From Nitrososphaerota archaeon (GTDB taxonomy: Archaea; Thermoproteota; Nitrososphaeria; Nitrososphaerales; UBA183), in the NCBI GenBank assembly GCA_029784825.1, contig JAFMAU010000019.1, positions 1 through 35,933 on the forward strand: a stretch of 35,933 nt of DNA. Direction: 5' to 3'. A program made the translations under genes and the position numbers. Below are positions 16,417 through 23,555 of the stretch, one piece after another. A model generated the notes under the pieces. The model made no database searches and was not told the origin of the DNA. It saw only the letters and a list, made by a program, of their open reading frames with translations. Positions within the stretch are counted from its first letter, which is position 1, and each line of letters begins with the position of its first letter.

Positions 16417-17640
16417 TTGAACTCGTTGCGAGCTACGAAGTGTGTGGTACAACGCTTCCAGGACGGCGCCATAGACGATCTCCTCGGCGACTGCCTCACC
16501 CTCACCTACAACGCTGTCCATTTTGCTGAAGTGAACGGAATCAGCAACCGTACACAGATGAAGCAGTTCTACCGAACCCTCAAGGGCGATCCGCTTCCAT
16601 CCTGCTACAAGGTCGCAACCATAACGAGAGCCTGCGCAGTCGTTCGGAGCAGGAAGAAAGGCGAGAAGCGACGCGTGAGTACGAAGCATCCCAACCCGCT
16701 CGGGCCGACGGTCTGCATCATCTCCGTGTTCTTCATCACCGCGAAGGGGAGGCTCTTCATTCCGCTGAGGCGAGACAAGTACGTCGACGTCCTTTTGAAC
16801 AATCACGTCCAGCAGACGCTCGCCGGTGAGGAGCTGAGGAGCCTCACCATGACGCCAGACTCCCTCTCTTTCTGCTACTCCGAGGATGTCGAACCCTCAC
16901 CCGTCAAGACCGCCTACGGGGTCGACAGGAACGAGAAGAACATGACCTTCGGAGACAGGGACGGCGTCATTCAAGTCGACATGGCCAAGGCCGTGACGGT
17001 CAGGCAGACGACCAGGGAGGTCCTGGGCTCCTTCAGGAGAGACGACGTCAGGGTCGGGCGAAGGCTCGCGCGCAAGTGCTGGAAGAGGGCGGATCAGAGG
17101 ACTGGCCAGATGCTCCACGCAGTGACGAACTTCATGGTGGGCTTCTGCGTCAAGAACGGCGCGGCGCTCGCCCTGGAGGACCTCACGGGTATAGGCAAGA
17201 TGTATCGCAGAGGCAGCGGACAGGGGGCTGACTATCGCTTCAGGCTCAACGCCCGGCGTCACTGGAAGGCCAAGCATATGCTCGAATACAAGGCAGCGTG
17301 GAAGGGAGTGACCGTCGTTCAGCTCAACAAGTCTGACACCCACGGCTCCGCGTCGAGGTGCTCGGCGTGCGGGGAGAGCCTCCGCGGTCCCGACAGGGAC
17401 GATGCAGAGCACAGGGGGACGCTGTGGTGCCAGTCGTGCAAGGGGTGGATTGACAGGGACGTGAACGCTGCCCTGAACCTCTCCGCCAGGGGGCTCACTC
17501 GGTTTGCGAGTTCCCTTCCTCTGAGGCCGAAGTCGCTCGCAACAACGGACGTCGCCGAGGGGGAGAAGGGCTGGCAGTTGAAGCGACGAGGGGGAACGAG
17601 ACGACTACTCCAATCCTCAGAGTCGATGCCAGCAAGTTGA
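16417..17640 (+). CDS. tnpB: TnpB, RNA-guided RuvC-like nuclease (OrfB family)
   Basis: The 407-residue protein has the complete TnpB catalytic apparatus. RuvC-I Asp170 lies in YGVDRNEKNMTFGD, RuvC-II Glu254 in LALEDLTGIGK, and RuvC-III Asp348 in IDRDVNAALNLS. A treble-clef zinc finger between them has Cys315/318 and Cys338/341. TnpB proteins of IS200/IS605 and IS607 elements cut DNA next to a target-adjacent motif, guided by an omega-RNA made from the element's right end. The start is a TTG just after an in-frame stop. The N-terminus lacks the usual short beta segment before the helical part, so a slightly trimmed N-terminus is possible. The gene appears intact, without frameshift, and codon use resembles its neighbours. 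No tnpA is adjacent. Confidence 0.88.
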   Translation: MNSLRATKCVVQRFQDGAIDDLLGDCLTLTYNAVHFAEVNGISNRTQMKQFYRTLKGDPLPSCYKVATITRACAVVRSRKKGEKRRVSTKHPNPLGPTVCIISVFFITAKGRLFIPLRRDKYVDVLLNNHVQQTLAGEELRSLTMTPDSLSFCYSEDVEPSPVKTAYGVDRNEKNMTFGDRDGVIQVDMAKAVTVRQTTREVLGSFRRDDVRVGRRLARKCWKRADQRTGQMLHAVTNFMVGFCVKNGAALALEDLTGIGKMYRRGSGQGADYRFRLNARRHWKAKHMLEYKAAWKGVTVVQLNKSDTHGSASRCSACGESLRGPDRDDAEHRGTLWCQSCKGWIDRDVNAALNLSARGLTRFASSLPLRPKSLATTDVAEGEKGWQLKRRGGTRRLLQSSESMPAS

Positions 17641-17652
17641 CTCGTCCGACGG

Positions 17653-17664
17653 AGAGTTGACAGA
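17653..17664 (-). repeat. Terminal inverted repeat, right end
   Basis: AGAGTTGACAGA on the plus strand is the reverse complement of the left end. It lies only 12 bp after the tnpB stop. Confidence 0.6.
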
Positions 17665-17667
17665 ACC

Positions 17668-17676
17668 GGTTTCACC
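17668..17676 (+). repeat. Direct repeat, right copy
   Basis: GGTTTCACC is identical to the left copy at 16357-16365. The right copy also sits in a small hairpin-like context (CCGGT TTC ACCGG), so part of the match could come from secondary structure. Confidence 0.45.
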
Positions 17677-17687
17677 GGCGTCGCGTC

Positions 17688-17697
17688 GTTTAATATC
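17688..17697 (+). promoter_or_regulatory. TATA-like box for the thiolase gene
   Basis: GTTTAATATC is centred about 27 nt before the ATG at 17720. It lies just outside the right direct repeat of the TnpB element, so the insertion left this promoter intact. Confidence 0.5.
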
Positions 17698-17719
17698 GAG
17701 GCTCGACGACTCGTGGTCG

Positions 17720-18898
17720 ATGGCGGACCCGGTGATTCTGTCGGCGTGCAGGACGGCTATAGGCAAGTTCGGCAGGAGCCTTGTCGGAGTCCCGGCCACC
17801 AGGCTGGGCGCGGCCACCATCAAGGAGGCTCTGAGGAGGTCGAGGGTGAGCGCTGATGAGGTCGACGAGGTGATAATGGGGAACGTCCTGTCGGCCGGAC
17901 TCGGACAGCACCCCGCGAGGCAGGCCGCAGTCTTCGCGGGCATCCCCCCGCACGTTGGCTCGCTCACAGTGAACAAGGTCTGCGGCTCCGGGCTGAAAGC
18001 GGTGATGCTGGCGGCGCAATCAATCAGGGCGGGGGACAACGACATCGTGGTCGCAGGCGGCATGGAGAACATGAGCAACGCGCCGTACCTGGTCAGGAAC
18101 CTGCGCTGGGGCCTCAAGTACGGTCACGCGCAGCTGCTCGACTCCATGATAGTCGATGGGCTCTGGGACGCCTACGAAGACTTCCACATGGGAGTGACCG
18201 GGGAGCTGGTCGCAAGGAGGTTCGGGATAACGAGGAGGGAGGCTGACGAGTTCGCCTTCGAGAGCCACATGAGGGCCGCCAGGGCGGCCAAGGCAGGGAG
18301 GTTCGGAGGGGAGACGGTCAGAGTCGAAATCGAGCGCGAGGGGGGCAAAGTCGACCTTTTCGGGAAGGACGAGTGCGTCAGGCCGGACACCACCATCGAG
18401 AAGCTTTCGGCCCTGAAGCCGGTCTTCAGGAAGGGCGGCATCCTCACCGCCGGCAACTCGTCCCAGCTGAGCGACGGCGCGGCTGCGCTCGTCGTGGCGT
18501 CGGAGGACGCGGCCAAGAGGCTCGGCGTCAAACCCCTGGCCCGCGTTGTCGCCTATGGGACGGGCGGGCTCGAGCCGTCCCGTGTCATGGAGGCACCGAT
18601 ACCCACCACCAAGGCTCTCCTCAGAAAGGCGGGCATGAGGATAGACGACATCGACCTGTTCGAGCACAACGAGGCCTACTCAACGGCGTCGATAGCAGTG
18701 AGGAAGGCGTTGGGGGTCGACCCCGAGAGGTTCAACGTGAACGGCGGGGCCGTGGCTCTCGGGCACCCCATAGGATGCAGCGGCGCCAGGGTCCTGACCA
18801 CCCTTCTCCACGAGATGAAGAGGAGAGGCGCTGCGAGAGGTCTGGCGACCCTCTGCCTCGGCGGCGGCAACGCAGTCTCTATGATTGTGGAGCGCTAG
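17720..18898 (+). CDS. Acetyl-CoA C-acetyltransferase / 3-ketoacyl-CoA thiolase
   Basis: A 392-residue classical type I/II thiolase with all catalytic residues: nucleophile Cys88 in VNKVCGSGLKAV, the FEHNEAYS segment, His in ALGHPIGCSGAR and the activating Cys in LCLGGGNA. It condenses two acetyl-CoA or thiolyses 3-oxoacyl-CoA at the last step of beta-oxidation. This complete enzyme contrasts with the two Cys-less thiolase-like proteins at 10137-12412. The ATG at 17720 fits the TATA-like box. A longer reading from 17657 would start inside the right inverted repeat of the TnpB element. The 3' end overlaps the convergent acyl-CoA synthetase gene by 20 bp, suggesting a beta-oxidation neighbourhood. 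Confidence 0.93.
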   Translation: MADPVILSACRTAIGKFGRSLVGVPATRLGAATIKEALRRSRVSADEVDEVIMGNVLSAGLGQHPARQAAVFAGIPPHVGSLTVNKVCGSGLKAVMLAAQSIRAGDNDIVVAGGMENMSNAPYLVRNLRWGLKYGHAQLLDSMIVDGLWDAYEDFHMGVTGELVARRFGITRREADEFAFESHMRAARAAKAGRFGGETVRVEIEREGGKVDLFGKDECVRPDTTIEKLSALKPVFRKGGILTAGNSSQLSDGAAALVVASEDAAKRLGVKPLARVVAYGTGGLEPSRVMEAPIPTTKALLRKAGMRIDDIDLFEHNEAYSTASIAVRKALGVDPERFNVNGGAVALGHPIGCSGARVLTTLLHEMKRRGAARGLATLCLGGGNAVSMIVER

Positions 18899-20552
18899 TC
18901 TCCCTCAGCTTGCGCCGCAGGACTTTGCCGATCAGCGTCTTCGGCAGCTCCGGGACGAACTCCACCTTCTTGGGGACCTTGAACTTCGAAAGCTTCGACG
19001 CGCAGAAATCGATGAGCTCCTTCTCAGTCACGCGGCCGTTGGGTTCCTTCAGCACTACGTACGCCCTCACCACCTCGCCCGAGAAACTGTCAGGCATGCC
19101 GACAACGGCCGCCTCCCTGACCGCCGGGTGCTCGAAGAGCACCTCCTCAACGTCCCTGGGGTAGACCTTGAGCCCGCCCACGTTGATCATGTCCTTCTTC
19201 CTGTCCACGATGTAGAAGTAGCCGTCCTCGTCCATGCGCGCGATATCCCCGGTAAGGAGCCAGCCGTTGTGCATCACCAGTCTCGTCTCGCCTTCCATGT
19301 TCCAGTAGCCCTTCATCACCTGAGGGCCCCTCACCGCGAGCTCCCCCACCTCTCCCGGCTTCAGGAAGACGTCGGGGTTGTCCAAGTCCAGCACCGCGGC
19401 GTCCGTCTCGGGGAAGGGCAAGCCTATGGAGCCGTCCTTCACCAATCCGTCGTGGACCGGGTTGCAATGGGTGACCGGGCTGGCCTCCGAAAGGCCGTAG
19501 CCCTCGACCAGGTTGCCTCCGGTCATCTCGATGAACTTCTTCCTCACGGCCAGCGGGAGGGCCGCTCCTCCGGATATGCACGCCCTCACCGACCTGAGGT
19601 TGTGGCTCTTCGCCTTCGGGTTGCTGATGATCGCGATGTACATGGCAGGGACAGCGCAGAAACTGGTGACGCCCAGCTTCTCGATAGTCTTCATCACCTG
19701 CTCGACGTGGAACTGGGGCAGCAGCACTATCTTGGCGCCCGCGGTCAGCGGGGCGTTCATGGTGGCCGTCATCCCATAGATGTGGTAGAGCGGCAGGACC
19801 GAGAGCGCGACGTCGGAGCCTGTGACGGGCAGAGCCATCGCTGTATAGATGGCGTTCGAGTAGAGGTTGTAATGTGTCAGCATGGCGCCCTTGGCGACTC
19901 CTGTCGTCCCTCCGGTGTACTGCAGCAGCGCTATGTCATTCTCGGGGTCGATTGCGACCGGCGGCTCGATGGGGCCCTGACGAAGCAGGGAAACGAAGTC
20001 GACGGTCTTGGGTCTCGAGACGTTCCTCACTCCGGCCAGCCGGGCGAGCCGCTTCTTGACCGGCGGGAGGTAGTCCGTGACGCTCGTCGCTATGATGTGC
20101 TTGAGGTCGAGCCTGTCCCTGCACTCCTCCAGGCTCCTGAACAGGTCGTTCCCCTTCACCACGTCCCGCGCCGCGACGACGATGGCTGCTCCGGAGTCCC
20201 TGATCTGGTGCTCCAGCTCTCGCTCCTTGTAGAGAGGGCTGCAGGTCACGACTATCCCGCCGGCCATCAACACGCCGAAATACGCGATCACGAACTGGGG
20301 AATGTTGGGCAGGAAGATGGCTACCCGGTCTCCCTTCTTCAATCCCAAGGAGACCAGGGCGGAGGCGAACCTTGAAGCCAAGTCCTCGACCCTGCCATAC
20401 TGGAGCTCCCTTCCCTGATAGTGGAGGCAGACGGCATTCGGGCTCTTGGCAGCAGCTTCGGTGAGAAGAGAGTAGAGCGGCTTCTTCTCGACTGGGGTGT
20501 CAGGGTTGAACTGCTTCGGCCAGGACTTCAGCCACGGACGCTCCAGCTGCAA
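18879..20552 (-). CDS. fadD: Long-chain fatty acid-CoA ligase
   Basis: A 557-residue ANL adenylating enzyme of the FadD type. It has the P-loop-like YTGGTTGVAKGAMLTHYN, then EGYGLSEASPVTHCNP, the hinge GYFYIVDRKKDMINVGGLKV and the C-terminal KTLIGKVLRRKL with the catalytic lysine. It activates free fatty acids with ATP and CoA for beta-oxidation. The convergent thiolase and the acyl-CoA dehydrogenase/ETF operon in the same window agree with this. The TTG start at 20552 is about 28 nt from a TATA-like stretch. That stretch is overlapped by a 14-bp perfect palindrome, a likely control site. Medium- versus long-chain preference cannot be told from the sequence. Confidence 0.9.
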   Translation of the reverse strand: MQLERPWLKSWPKQFNPDTPVEKKPLYSLLTEAAAKSPNAVCLHYQGRELQYGRVEDLASRFASALVSLGLKKGDRVAIFLPNIPQFVIAYFGVLMAGGIVVTCSPLYKERELEHQIRDSGAAIVVAARDVVKGNDLFRSLEECRDRLDLKHIIATSVTDYLPPVKKRLARLAGVRNVSRPKTVDFVSLLRQGPIEPPVAIDPENDIALLQYTGGTTGVAKGAMLTHYNLYSNAIYTAMALPVTGSDVALSVLPLYHIYGMTATMNAPLTAGAKIVLLPQFHVEQVMKTIEKLGVTSFCAVPAMYIAIISNPKAKSHNLRSVRACISGGAALPLAVRKKFIEMTGGNLVEGYGLSEASPVTHCNPVHDGLVKDGSIGLPFPETDAAVLDLDNPDVFLKPGEVGELAVRGPQVMKGYWNMEGETRLVMHNGWLLTGDIARMDEDGYFYIVDRKKDMINVGGLKVYPRDVEEVLFEHPAVREAAVVGMPDSFSGEVVRAYVVLKEPNGRVTEKELIDFCASKLSKFKVPKKVEFVPELPKTLIGKVLRRKLRETSAPQS

Positions 20553-20574
20553 TTGCCGTCTCGGGGCATCGGTC

Positions 20575-20585
20575 GCTTTACCCTT
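20575..20585 (-). promoter_or_regulatory. TATA-like box for fadD
   Basis: AAGGGTAAAGC on the minus strand is centred about 28 nt before the TTG at 20552. It partly overlaps the palindrome 20579-20592. Confidence 0.35.
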
Positions 20586-20592
20586 AAGGGTA
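20579..20592. promoter_or_regulatory. 14-bp perfect palindrome in the fadD/DUF373 divergent promoter region
   Basis: TACCCTTAAGGGTA is a perfect inverted repeat without spacer, lying 27-40 nt upstream of the fadD start and overlapping its presumed TATA box. The core CCTTAAG recurs at 20631-20637 in the promoter of the divergent DUF373 gene. Position and symmetry suit a dimeric repressor operator, perhaps an acyl-CoA-responsive one. The regulator is not in the window. Confidence 0.45.
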
Positions 20593-20628
20593 TCTGGGAA
20601 TCCTTCGGCCGTTTCTTCTTTCAGGTCT

Positions 20629-20640
20629 AACCTTAAGTAA
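20629..20640 (+). promoter_or_regulatory. TATA-like box for the DUF373-uppS transcript
   Basis: AACCTTAAGTAA is centred about 33 nt before the TTG at 20669. Confidence 0.35.
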
Positions 20641-20668
20641 CGTCAGCCGATGTTCATCAAAGAGCGAA

Positions 20669-21793
20669 TTGGCCGAGCAGACAGAGCGCTATCTTGTGCT
20701 TTGCGTGGACAGAGACGACGACCTCGGCGAGAAGGCAAAGGTCGGCGGCCTGGTCTCCGGTCGGGAGGCGGTCCTCAGCGCGGCGACCAAGCTCGCCCTG
20801 GCCGACCCTGAGGAGGCAGACGCCAACGCCATATTCGCCTCGGTGAAGAAGTACGACGAGCTGAAGGGAGAGGGCATCGACTGCGACGTGGCGATAGTCT
20901 GCGGGCACAAGGACAGGGGTTTCACCGCCGACCGGGCGATCAGGCGCGGCGTCGAGCGGCTGCTGAAAGAGCACCCCTTCGTCGGCATAGTCTTCGTTTC
21001 CGACGGCGGCGACGACGAGAACGTCATCCCGGTTCTCCAGAACATGAAGCCGGTCGTCTCGGTGGAGAGGGTGGCGGTCAAGCACAGCCAGACGGTGGAG
21101 GAGACCTACCTGGTCCTGGGAAGGTATCTCAGGATGCTCGTCTTCGACGCCCGCTACTCGAAGTGGTCACTGGGCGTTCCTGGCGTGATACTCCTCCTGG
21201 TAGGGCTTCTCGCCGTGTTCGGGGCCGTCCTCGCGGCCGAGATTGCAGCGCTCATCATAGTCGGGGGAGCCGCCCTGGTCCGGGGGTTCAACCTCGACCG
21301 GGCAGTCGCTGGCTTGTTCACCAGGGGCCCACACTCCTACATCAGACTCTTCTCGCTGGTGACGAGCGGTCTCGTTATCCTGGTGGGGCTGGCGACAGGC
21401 TACGACTACATGGAGGCAGAGGGGGGCAGCCTGGTCTCGCAGGTCCTCGCCCACCCCACGCTCTTCTTCGTATACGGTGCGCCGCTCATCGGTTATCTCA
21501 TCAGCGGCTCGCTGCTTCTGGTCTGGGTGGGGCTGGCGGTGGGCGCCACGGGCTCGATGCTGGCGCACGTTGCCAGAGAAAGCCCCAGGTGGAGGAGGGA
21601 CGCCTTCGTGCTGGTCATCCTCGCGCTGCTCTACTTCCCAGTGAACACCTTCTCGACCTTCCTGATAAGAGGCCAGGGACAGTCGACGATTCTGCTTGTC
21701 TCCTACGCCCTGGTCGGGCTGGCCATGATCTTCGGGCTGACGGTGGCTGTCTACCCGAGGGTCAGAGTAAGGACAGCAGCAGAAAGAGAGTAG
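20669..21793 (+). CDS. DUF373 family archaeal membrane protein
   Basis: A 374-residue protein with an N-terminal soluble domain (about 1-155). It begins with the family signature LVLCVDRDDDLGEKAKVGG and continues LALADPEEADANAIFASVKK and FVSDGGDDENVIPVLQNM. The rest is a membrane domain with about six helices (roughly 165-365). DUF373 is found almost only in archaea and has no established function. The soluble part looks Rossmann-like. The gene lies 5 bp upstream of the cis-prenyltransferase gene and is probably co-transcribed with it. A role in polyprenyl-phosphate or cell-envelope metabolism is therefore a reasonable guess. The start is TTG; no better start is visible near the TATA-like box. 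Confidence 0.85.
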   Translation: MAEQTERYLVLCVDRDDDLGEKAKVGGLVSGREAVLSAATKLALADPEEADANAIFASVKKYDELKGEGIDCDVAIVCGHKDRGFTADRAIRRGVERLLKEHPFVGIVFVSDGGDDENVIPVLQNMKPVVSVERVAVKHSQTVEETYLVLGRYLRMLVFDARYSKWSLGVPGVILLLVGLLAVFGAVLAAEIAALIIVGGAALVRGFNLDRAVAGLFTRGPHSYIRLFSLVTSGLVILVGLATGYDYMEAEGGSLVSQVLAHPTLFFVYGAPLIGYLISGSLLLVWVGLAVGATGSMLAHVARESPRWRRDAFVLVILALLYFPVNTFSTFLIRGQGQSTILLVSYALVGLAMIFGLTVAVYPRVRVRTAAERE

Positions 21794-21798
21794 CCGCC

Positions 21799-22581
21799 AT
21801 GATGGACTCCGTGCTTCGGCTCTTCGGGGCCTACAGGGTTTACGAAAGAAGGCTGAAGTCGCAGATTGCGCACGGCGAGGTGCCCAGCCACATCGGCATC
21901 ATACTGGACGGGAACAGGCGCTGGGCAGCGAGCCAGGGGAAAGCGAGGGGGATCGGCCACGAGATGGGCGCAGAGATAGCGGAGGAACTGCTGGACTGGT
22001 GCCACGAGCTGAAGATCAAGACAGTCACTCTCTACGTGCTGTCGACGGAGAACCTGAAGCGTACACCCGAGGAGGTCAGCGAGCTGCTGGCGCTGATAGA
22101 GGAGCGGCTCGCGAGGCTGCTCAACGACGAGCGCATCTACAGGTACGGGGTGAAGGTCACAGCAATCGGGCAGCTCGAGACGCTGCCGGAGTCCATCAGG
22201 ATGCTGCTCAGCGAGATAGAGAGCAGGACCGCGGGATTCGGGGACCACTATCTGAACATCGCCGTGGCTTACGGCGGACGGACTGAGATAAGGGACATGG
22301 TGAAGTCCGTCGCCCAAGACGTCAAGAGCGGCAAGCTCACTCCGGACCAGATTTCTGACGAGACCATAGAGAAGAAGCTCTATACGTCGTATCTTCCTCA
22401 GCAGGAGCCCGACCTGATCATCAGGACCTCCGGGGAGGAAAGGATGAGCGGCTTCATGCTCTGGCAGGGCGCCTACTCGGAGTTGGTCTTCATGGACGTC
22501 TTCTGGCCCGGCTTCCGGTTCATCGACCTCTTGAGGGCCATCAGGACCTATCAGAGAAGGCACAGAAGGCACGGCCGCTAG
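21799..22581 (+). CDS. uppS: Cis-prenyltransferase (undecaprenyl diphosphate synthase family)
   Basis: A 260-residue cis-prenyltransferase. Catalytic Asp37 lies in IILDGNRRWA. The family regions LYVLSTENLKRTPEEV, LNIAVAYGGRTEIRD and RTSGEERMSGFMLWQGAYSEL are all present. It elongates an allylic diphosphate with IPP to the long polyprenyl diphosphate that becomes the glycosyl carrier lipid for N-glycans and surface polymers. Two adjacent in-frame ATGs (21799, 21802) follow the DUF373 stop by 5 bp; the first is used here. The C-terminus ends in a basic RRHRRHGR tail. Product length cannot be read from the sequence. Confidence 0.92.
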   Translation: MMDSVLRLFGAYRVYERRLKSQIAHGEVPSHIGIILDGNRRWAASQGKARGIGHEMGAEIAEELLDWCHELKIKTVTLYVLSTENLKRTPEEVSELLALIEERLARLLNDERIYRYGVKVTAIGQLETLPESIRMLLSEIESRTAGFGDHYLNIAVAYGGRTEIRDMVKSVAQDVKSGKLTPDQISDETIEKKLYTSYLPQQEPDLIIRTSGEERMSGFMLWQGAYSELVFMDVFWPGFRFIDLLRAIRTYQRRHRRHGR

Positions 22582-22588
22582 CGAGAAT

Positions 22589-22598
22589 GATTATATCG
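22589..22598 (+). promoter_or_regulatory. TATA-like box for the eL22-like gene
   Basis: GATTATATCG is centred about 28 nt before the ATG at 22622. It is a very clear box for a leaderless transcript. Confidence 0.5.
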
Positions 22599-22621
22599 TC
22601 ACCGCGCGAGGGCCAGCAAGC

Positions 22622-23083
22622 ATGAAAGTCGAGCTCGGCACGCTGAAGGACAAGGCGGAGGAACTGGTCGCCTTCCTAGAGCCCAGGGTCGGGACCAAGC
22701 CCACAGTGTCGGGAAGCGCTGTCGAGATCGATGACGAGGGCATCAGGAAGGGCGTGAAGCCGAGGCACGTGAAGACCTACGTCAAACGGTTCCTTTTCAC
22801 TAACAAGCTGAGGAAGAACTACCGTGTCCTCGTCAAGGGACGGGAGCTGACGGTCCAGGAGCTCGAGCTGAGCGAGAAGGAGGAGGAAGAGAGGGAGAAG
22901 GTCAAGGAGAAGCTCGAGGAAGCGGAGAAGAAGGAGATGGAGGAGCGGGAGGAGGAGGGGCCGGAGCCGAAGAAGGAAGCGCCTGAGAAGGTCGAGGAGG
23001 CGCCCCCCGAGCCCGAGAAGAAAGCCGCGCCCAAAGCGGAGAAGAAATCCAAGGGCGGGGCCAAGAAGAAGACCAAGAGCTAG
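22622..23083 (+). CDS. Ribosomal protein eL22 (L22e)-like protein with long charged tail
   Basis: The 153-residue protein consists of a compact core (1-88) and a highly charged tail. The core follows the eukaryotic L22e pattern: a helix near EELVAFLEPRV, a beta strand SGSAVEID, the basic helix RHVKTYVKRFL, then TNKLRKNYRVLV and a final strand ending in acidic residues. Human eL22 has the comparable KKYLKKNNLRDWLRVV followed by an acidic tail. In most archaea this protein is absent. The tail (about 85-153) is Glu/Lys-rich and predicted helical, then Pro/Ala/Lys-rich, ending very basic. This is longer than the short acidic eukaryotic end. The gene has its own strong TATA-like box. Its stop shares a CTAG with the convergent gene. 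Identity rests on pattern similarity by eye. Confidence 0.6.
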   Translation: MKVELGTLKDKAEELVAFLEPRVGTKPTVSGSAVEIDDEGIRKGVKPRHVKTYVKRFLFTNKLRKNYRVLVKGRELTVQELELSEKEEEEREKVKEKLEEAEKKEMEEREEEGPEPKKEAPEKVEEAPPEPEKKAAPKAEKKSKGGAKKKTKS

Positions 23084-23496
23084 GCCGCCTTCTGGTCACG
23101 CAGTCGCCGGCGTCGGACCCTCTTGAGGAGCACCCTCAGATAGTTCCGCGATTCCCTGAGCTCTTTCAGGCTGGCCCCAAGGCCGCCGGCGTCGAAATCG
23201 TCAATCGCAATCTTCAGGTGCCTTCGGGCGAAGCCAATCGCCTGCCTCTCGTCGGGCACCGTGTACGGCCTCTGGCTGATGAAACGGCCGGGGTTCTCGT
23301 CGTCCAGCTCGATCTTGATGAACGCTGCGCTCTTCTCAACGAAGAGGTACGACTGCCATAGGACGTGTATCTGCTCCCGGCTGAGCGAGCCTGAGACCGA
23401 TGCGGCCAGCGAATCCAGGTTGCCGAAGGCCCGCTCCATGTCTCGTCTCGTCTCCTGGTGCCAGTCCGAATCGCGGCCGCGGCCCTCCTCAGACAT
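23080..23496 (-). CDS. Uncharacterised 138-residue protein
   Basis: I do not recognise this protein. It has an acidic N-terminus (MSEEGRGRDSDW), a predicted helical middle (ETRRDMERAFGNLDSL, EQIHVLWQSYLFVEKSAAFIK), a segment RPYTVPDERQAIGFARRH and a strongly basic C-terminus (LLKRVRRRRLRDQKAA) that could bind nucleic acid. There are no membrane segments and no cysteines. ATG 23496 was chosen because a TATA-like TTATAA lies about 32 nt upstream. An upstream TTG at 23562 would run across that box and into the divergent gene. It converges with the eL22-like gene through a shared CTAG. Confidence 0.65.
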   Translation of the reverse strand: MSEEGRGRDSDWHQETRRDMERAFGNLDSLAASVSGSLSREQIHVLWQSYLFVEKSAAFIKIELDDENPGRFISQRPYTVPDERQAIGFARRHLKIAIDDFDAGGLGASLKELRESRNYLRVLLKRVRRRRLRDQKAA

Positions 23497-23525
23497 GATA
23501 GAGTCATCCTCGCCCTCAACCAGAC

Positions 23526-23531
23526 TTATAA
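23526..23531. promoter_or_regulatory. Shared palindromic TATA box for two divergent genes
   Basis: TTATAA reads the same on both strands. It lies about 27 nt before the TTG at 23556 (plus) and about 32 nt before the ATG at 23496 (minus). No second AT-rich element is present in the 59-bp interval, so one box probably serves both genes. Confidence 0.5.
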
Positions 23532-23555
23532 CGGGCACGCGGAGTGCGCCCACGT

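Larger units (their letters stand above)
16357..17676. mobile_element. TnpB-bearing element with terminal inverted repeats and flanking direct repeat
   Basis: The tnpB gene is enclosed by a 12-bp perfect inverted repeat (16368-16379 and 17653-17664). With mismatches the repeat extends inward to about 17 of 19 positions. Just outside, the same 9-bp word GGTTTCACC occurs in direct orientation at 16357-16365 and 17668-17676, separated from the inverted repeats by 2 and 3 bp. This has the layout of a DNA transposon with TIRs and a target duplication. Classical IS200/IS605 elements have neither. No TnpA-type transposase is present, so the unit is non-autonomous or has been mobilised in trans. Confidence 0.6.

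Noticed and set aside
17657..17719. Upstream start of the thiolase gene
   Set aside because: It would begin inside the right inverted repeat of the TnpB element and before the TATA-like box.
20579..20592. The palindrome as a transcription terminator
   Set aside because: It has no loop and no T-run, and it lies between two divergent starts, not after genes.
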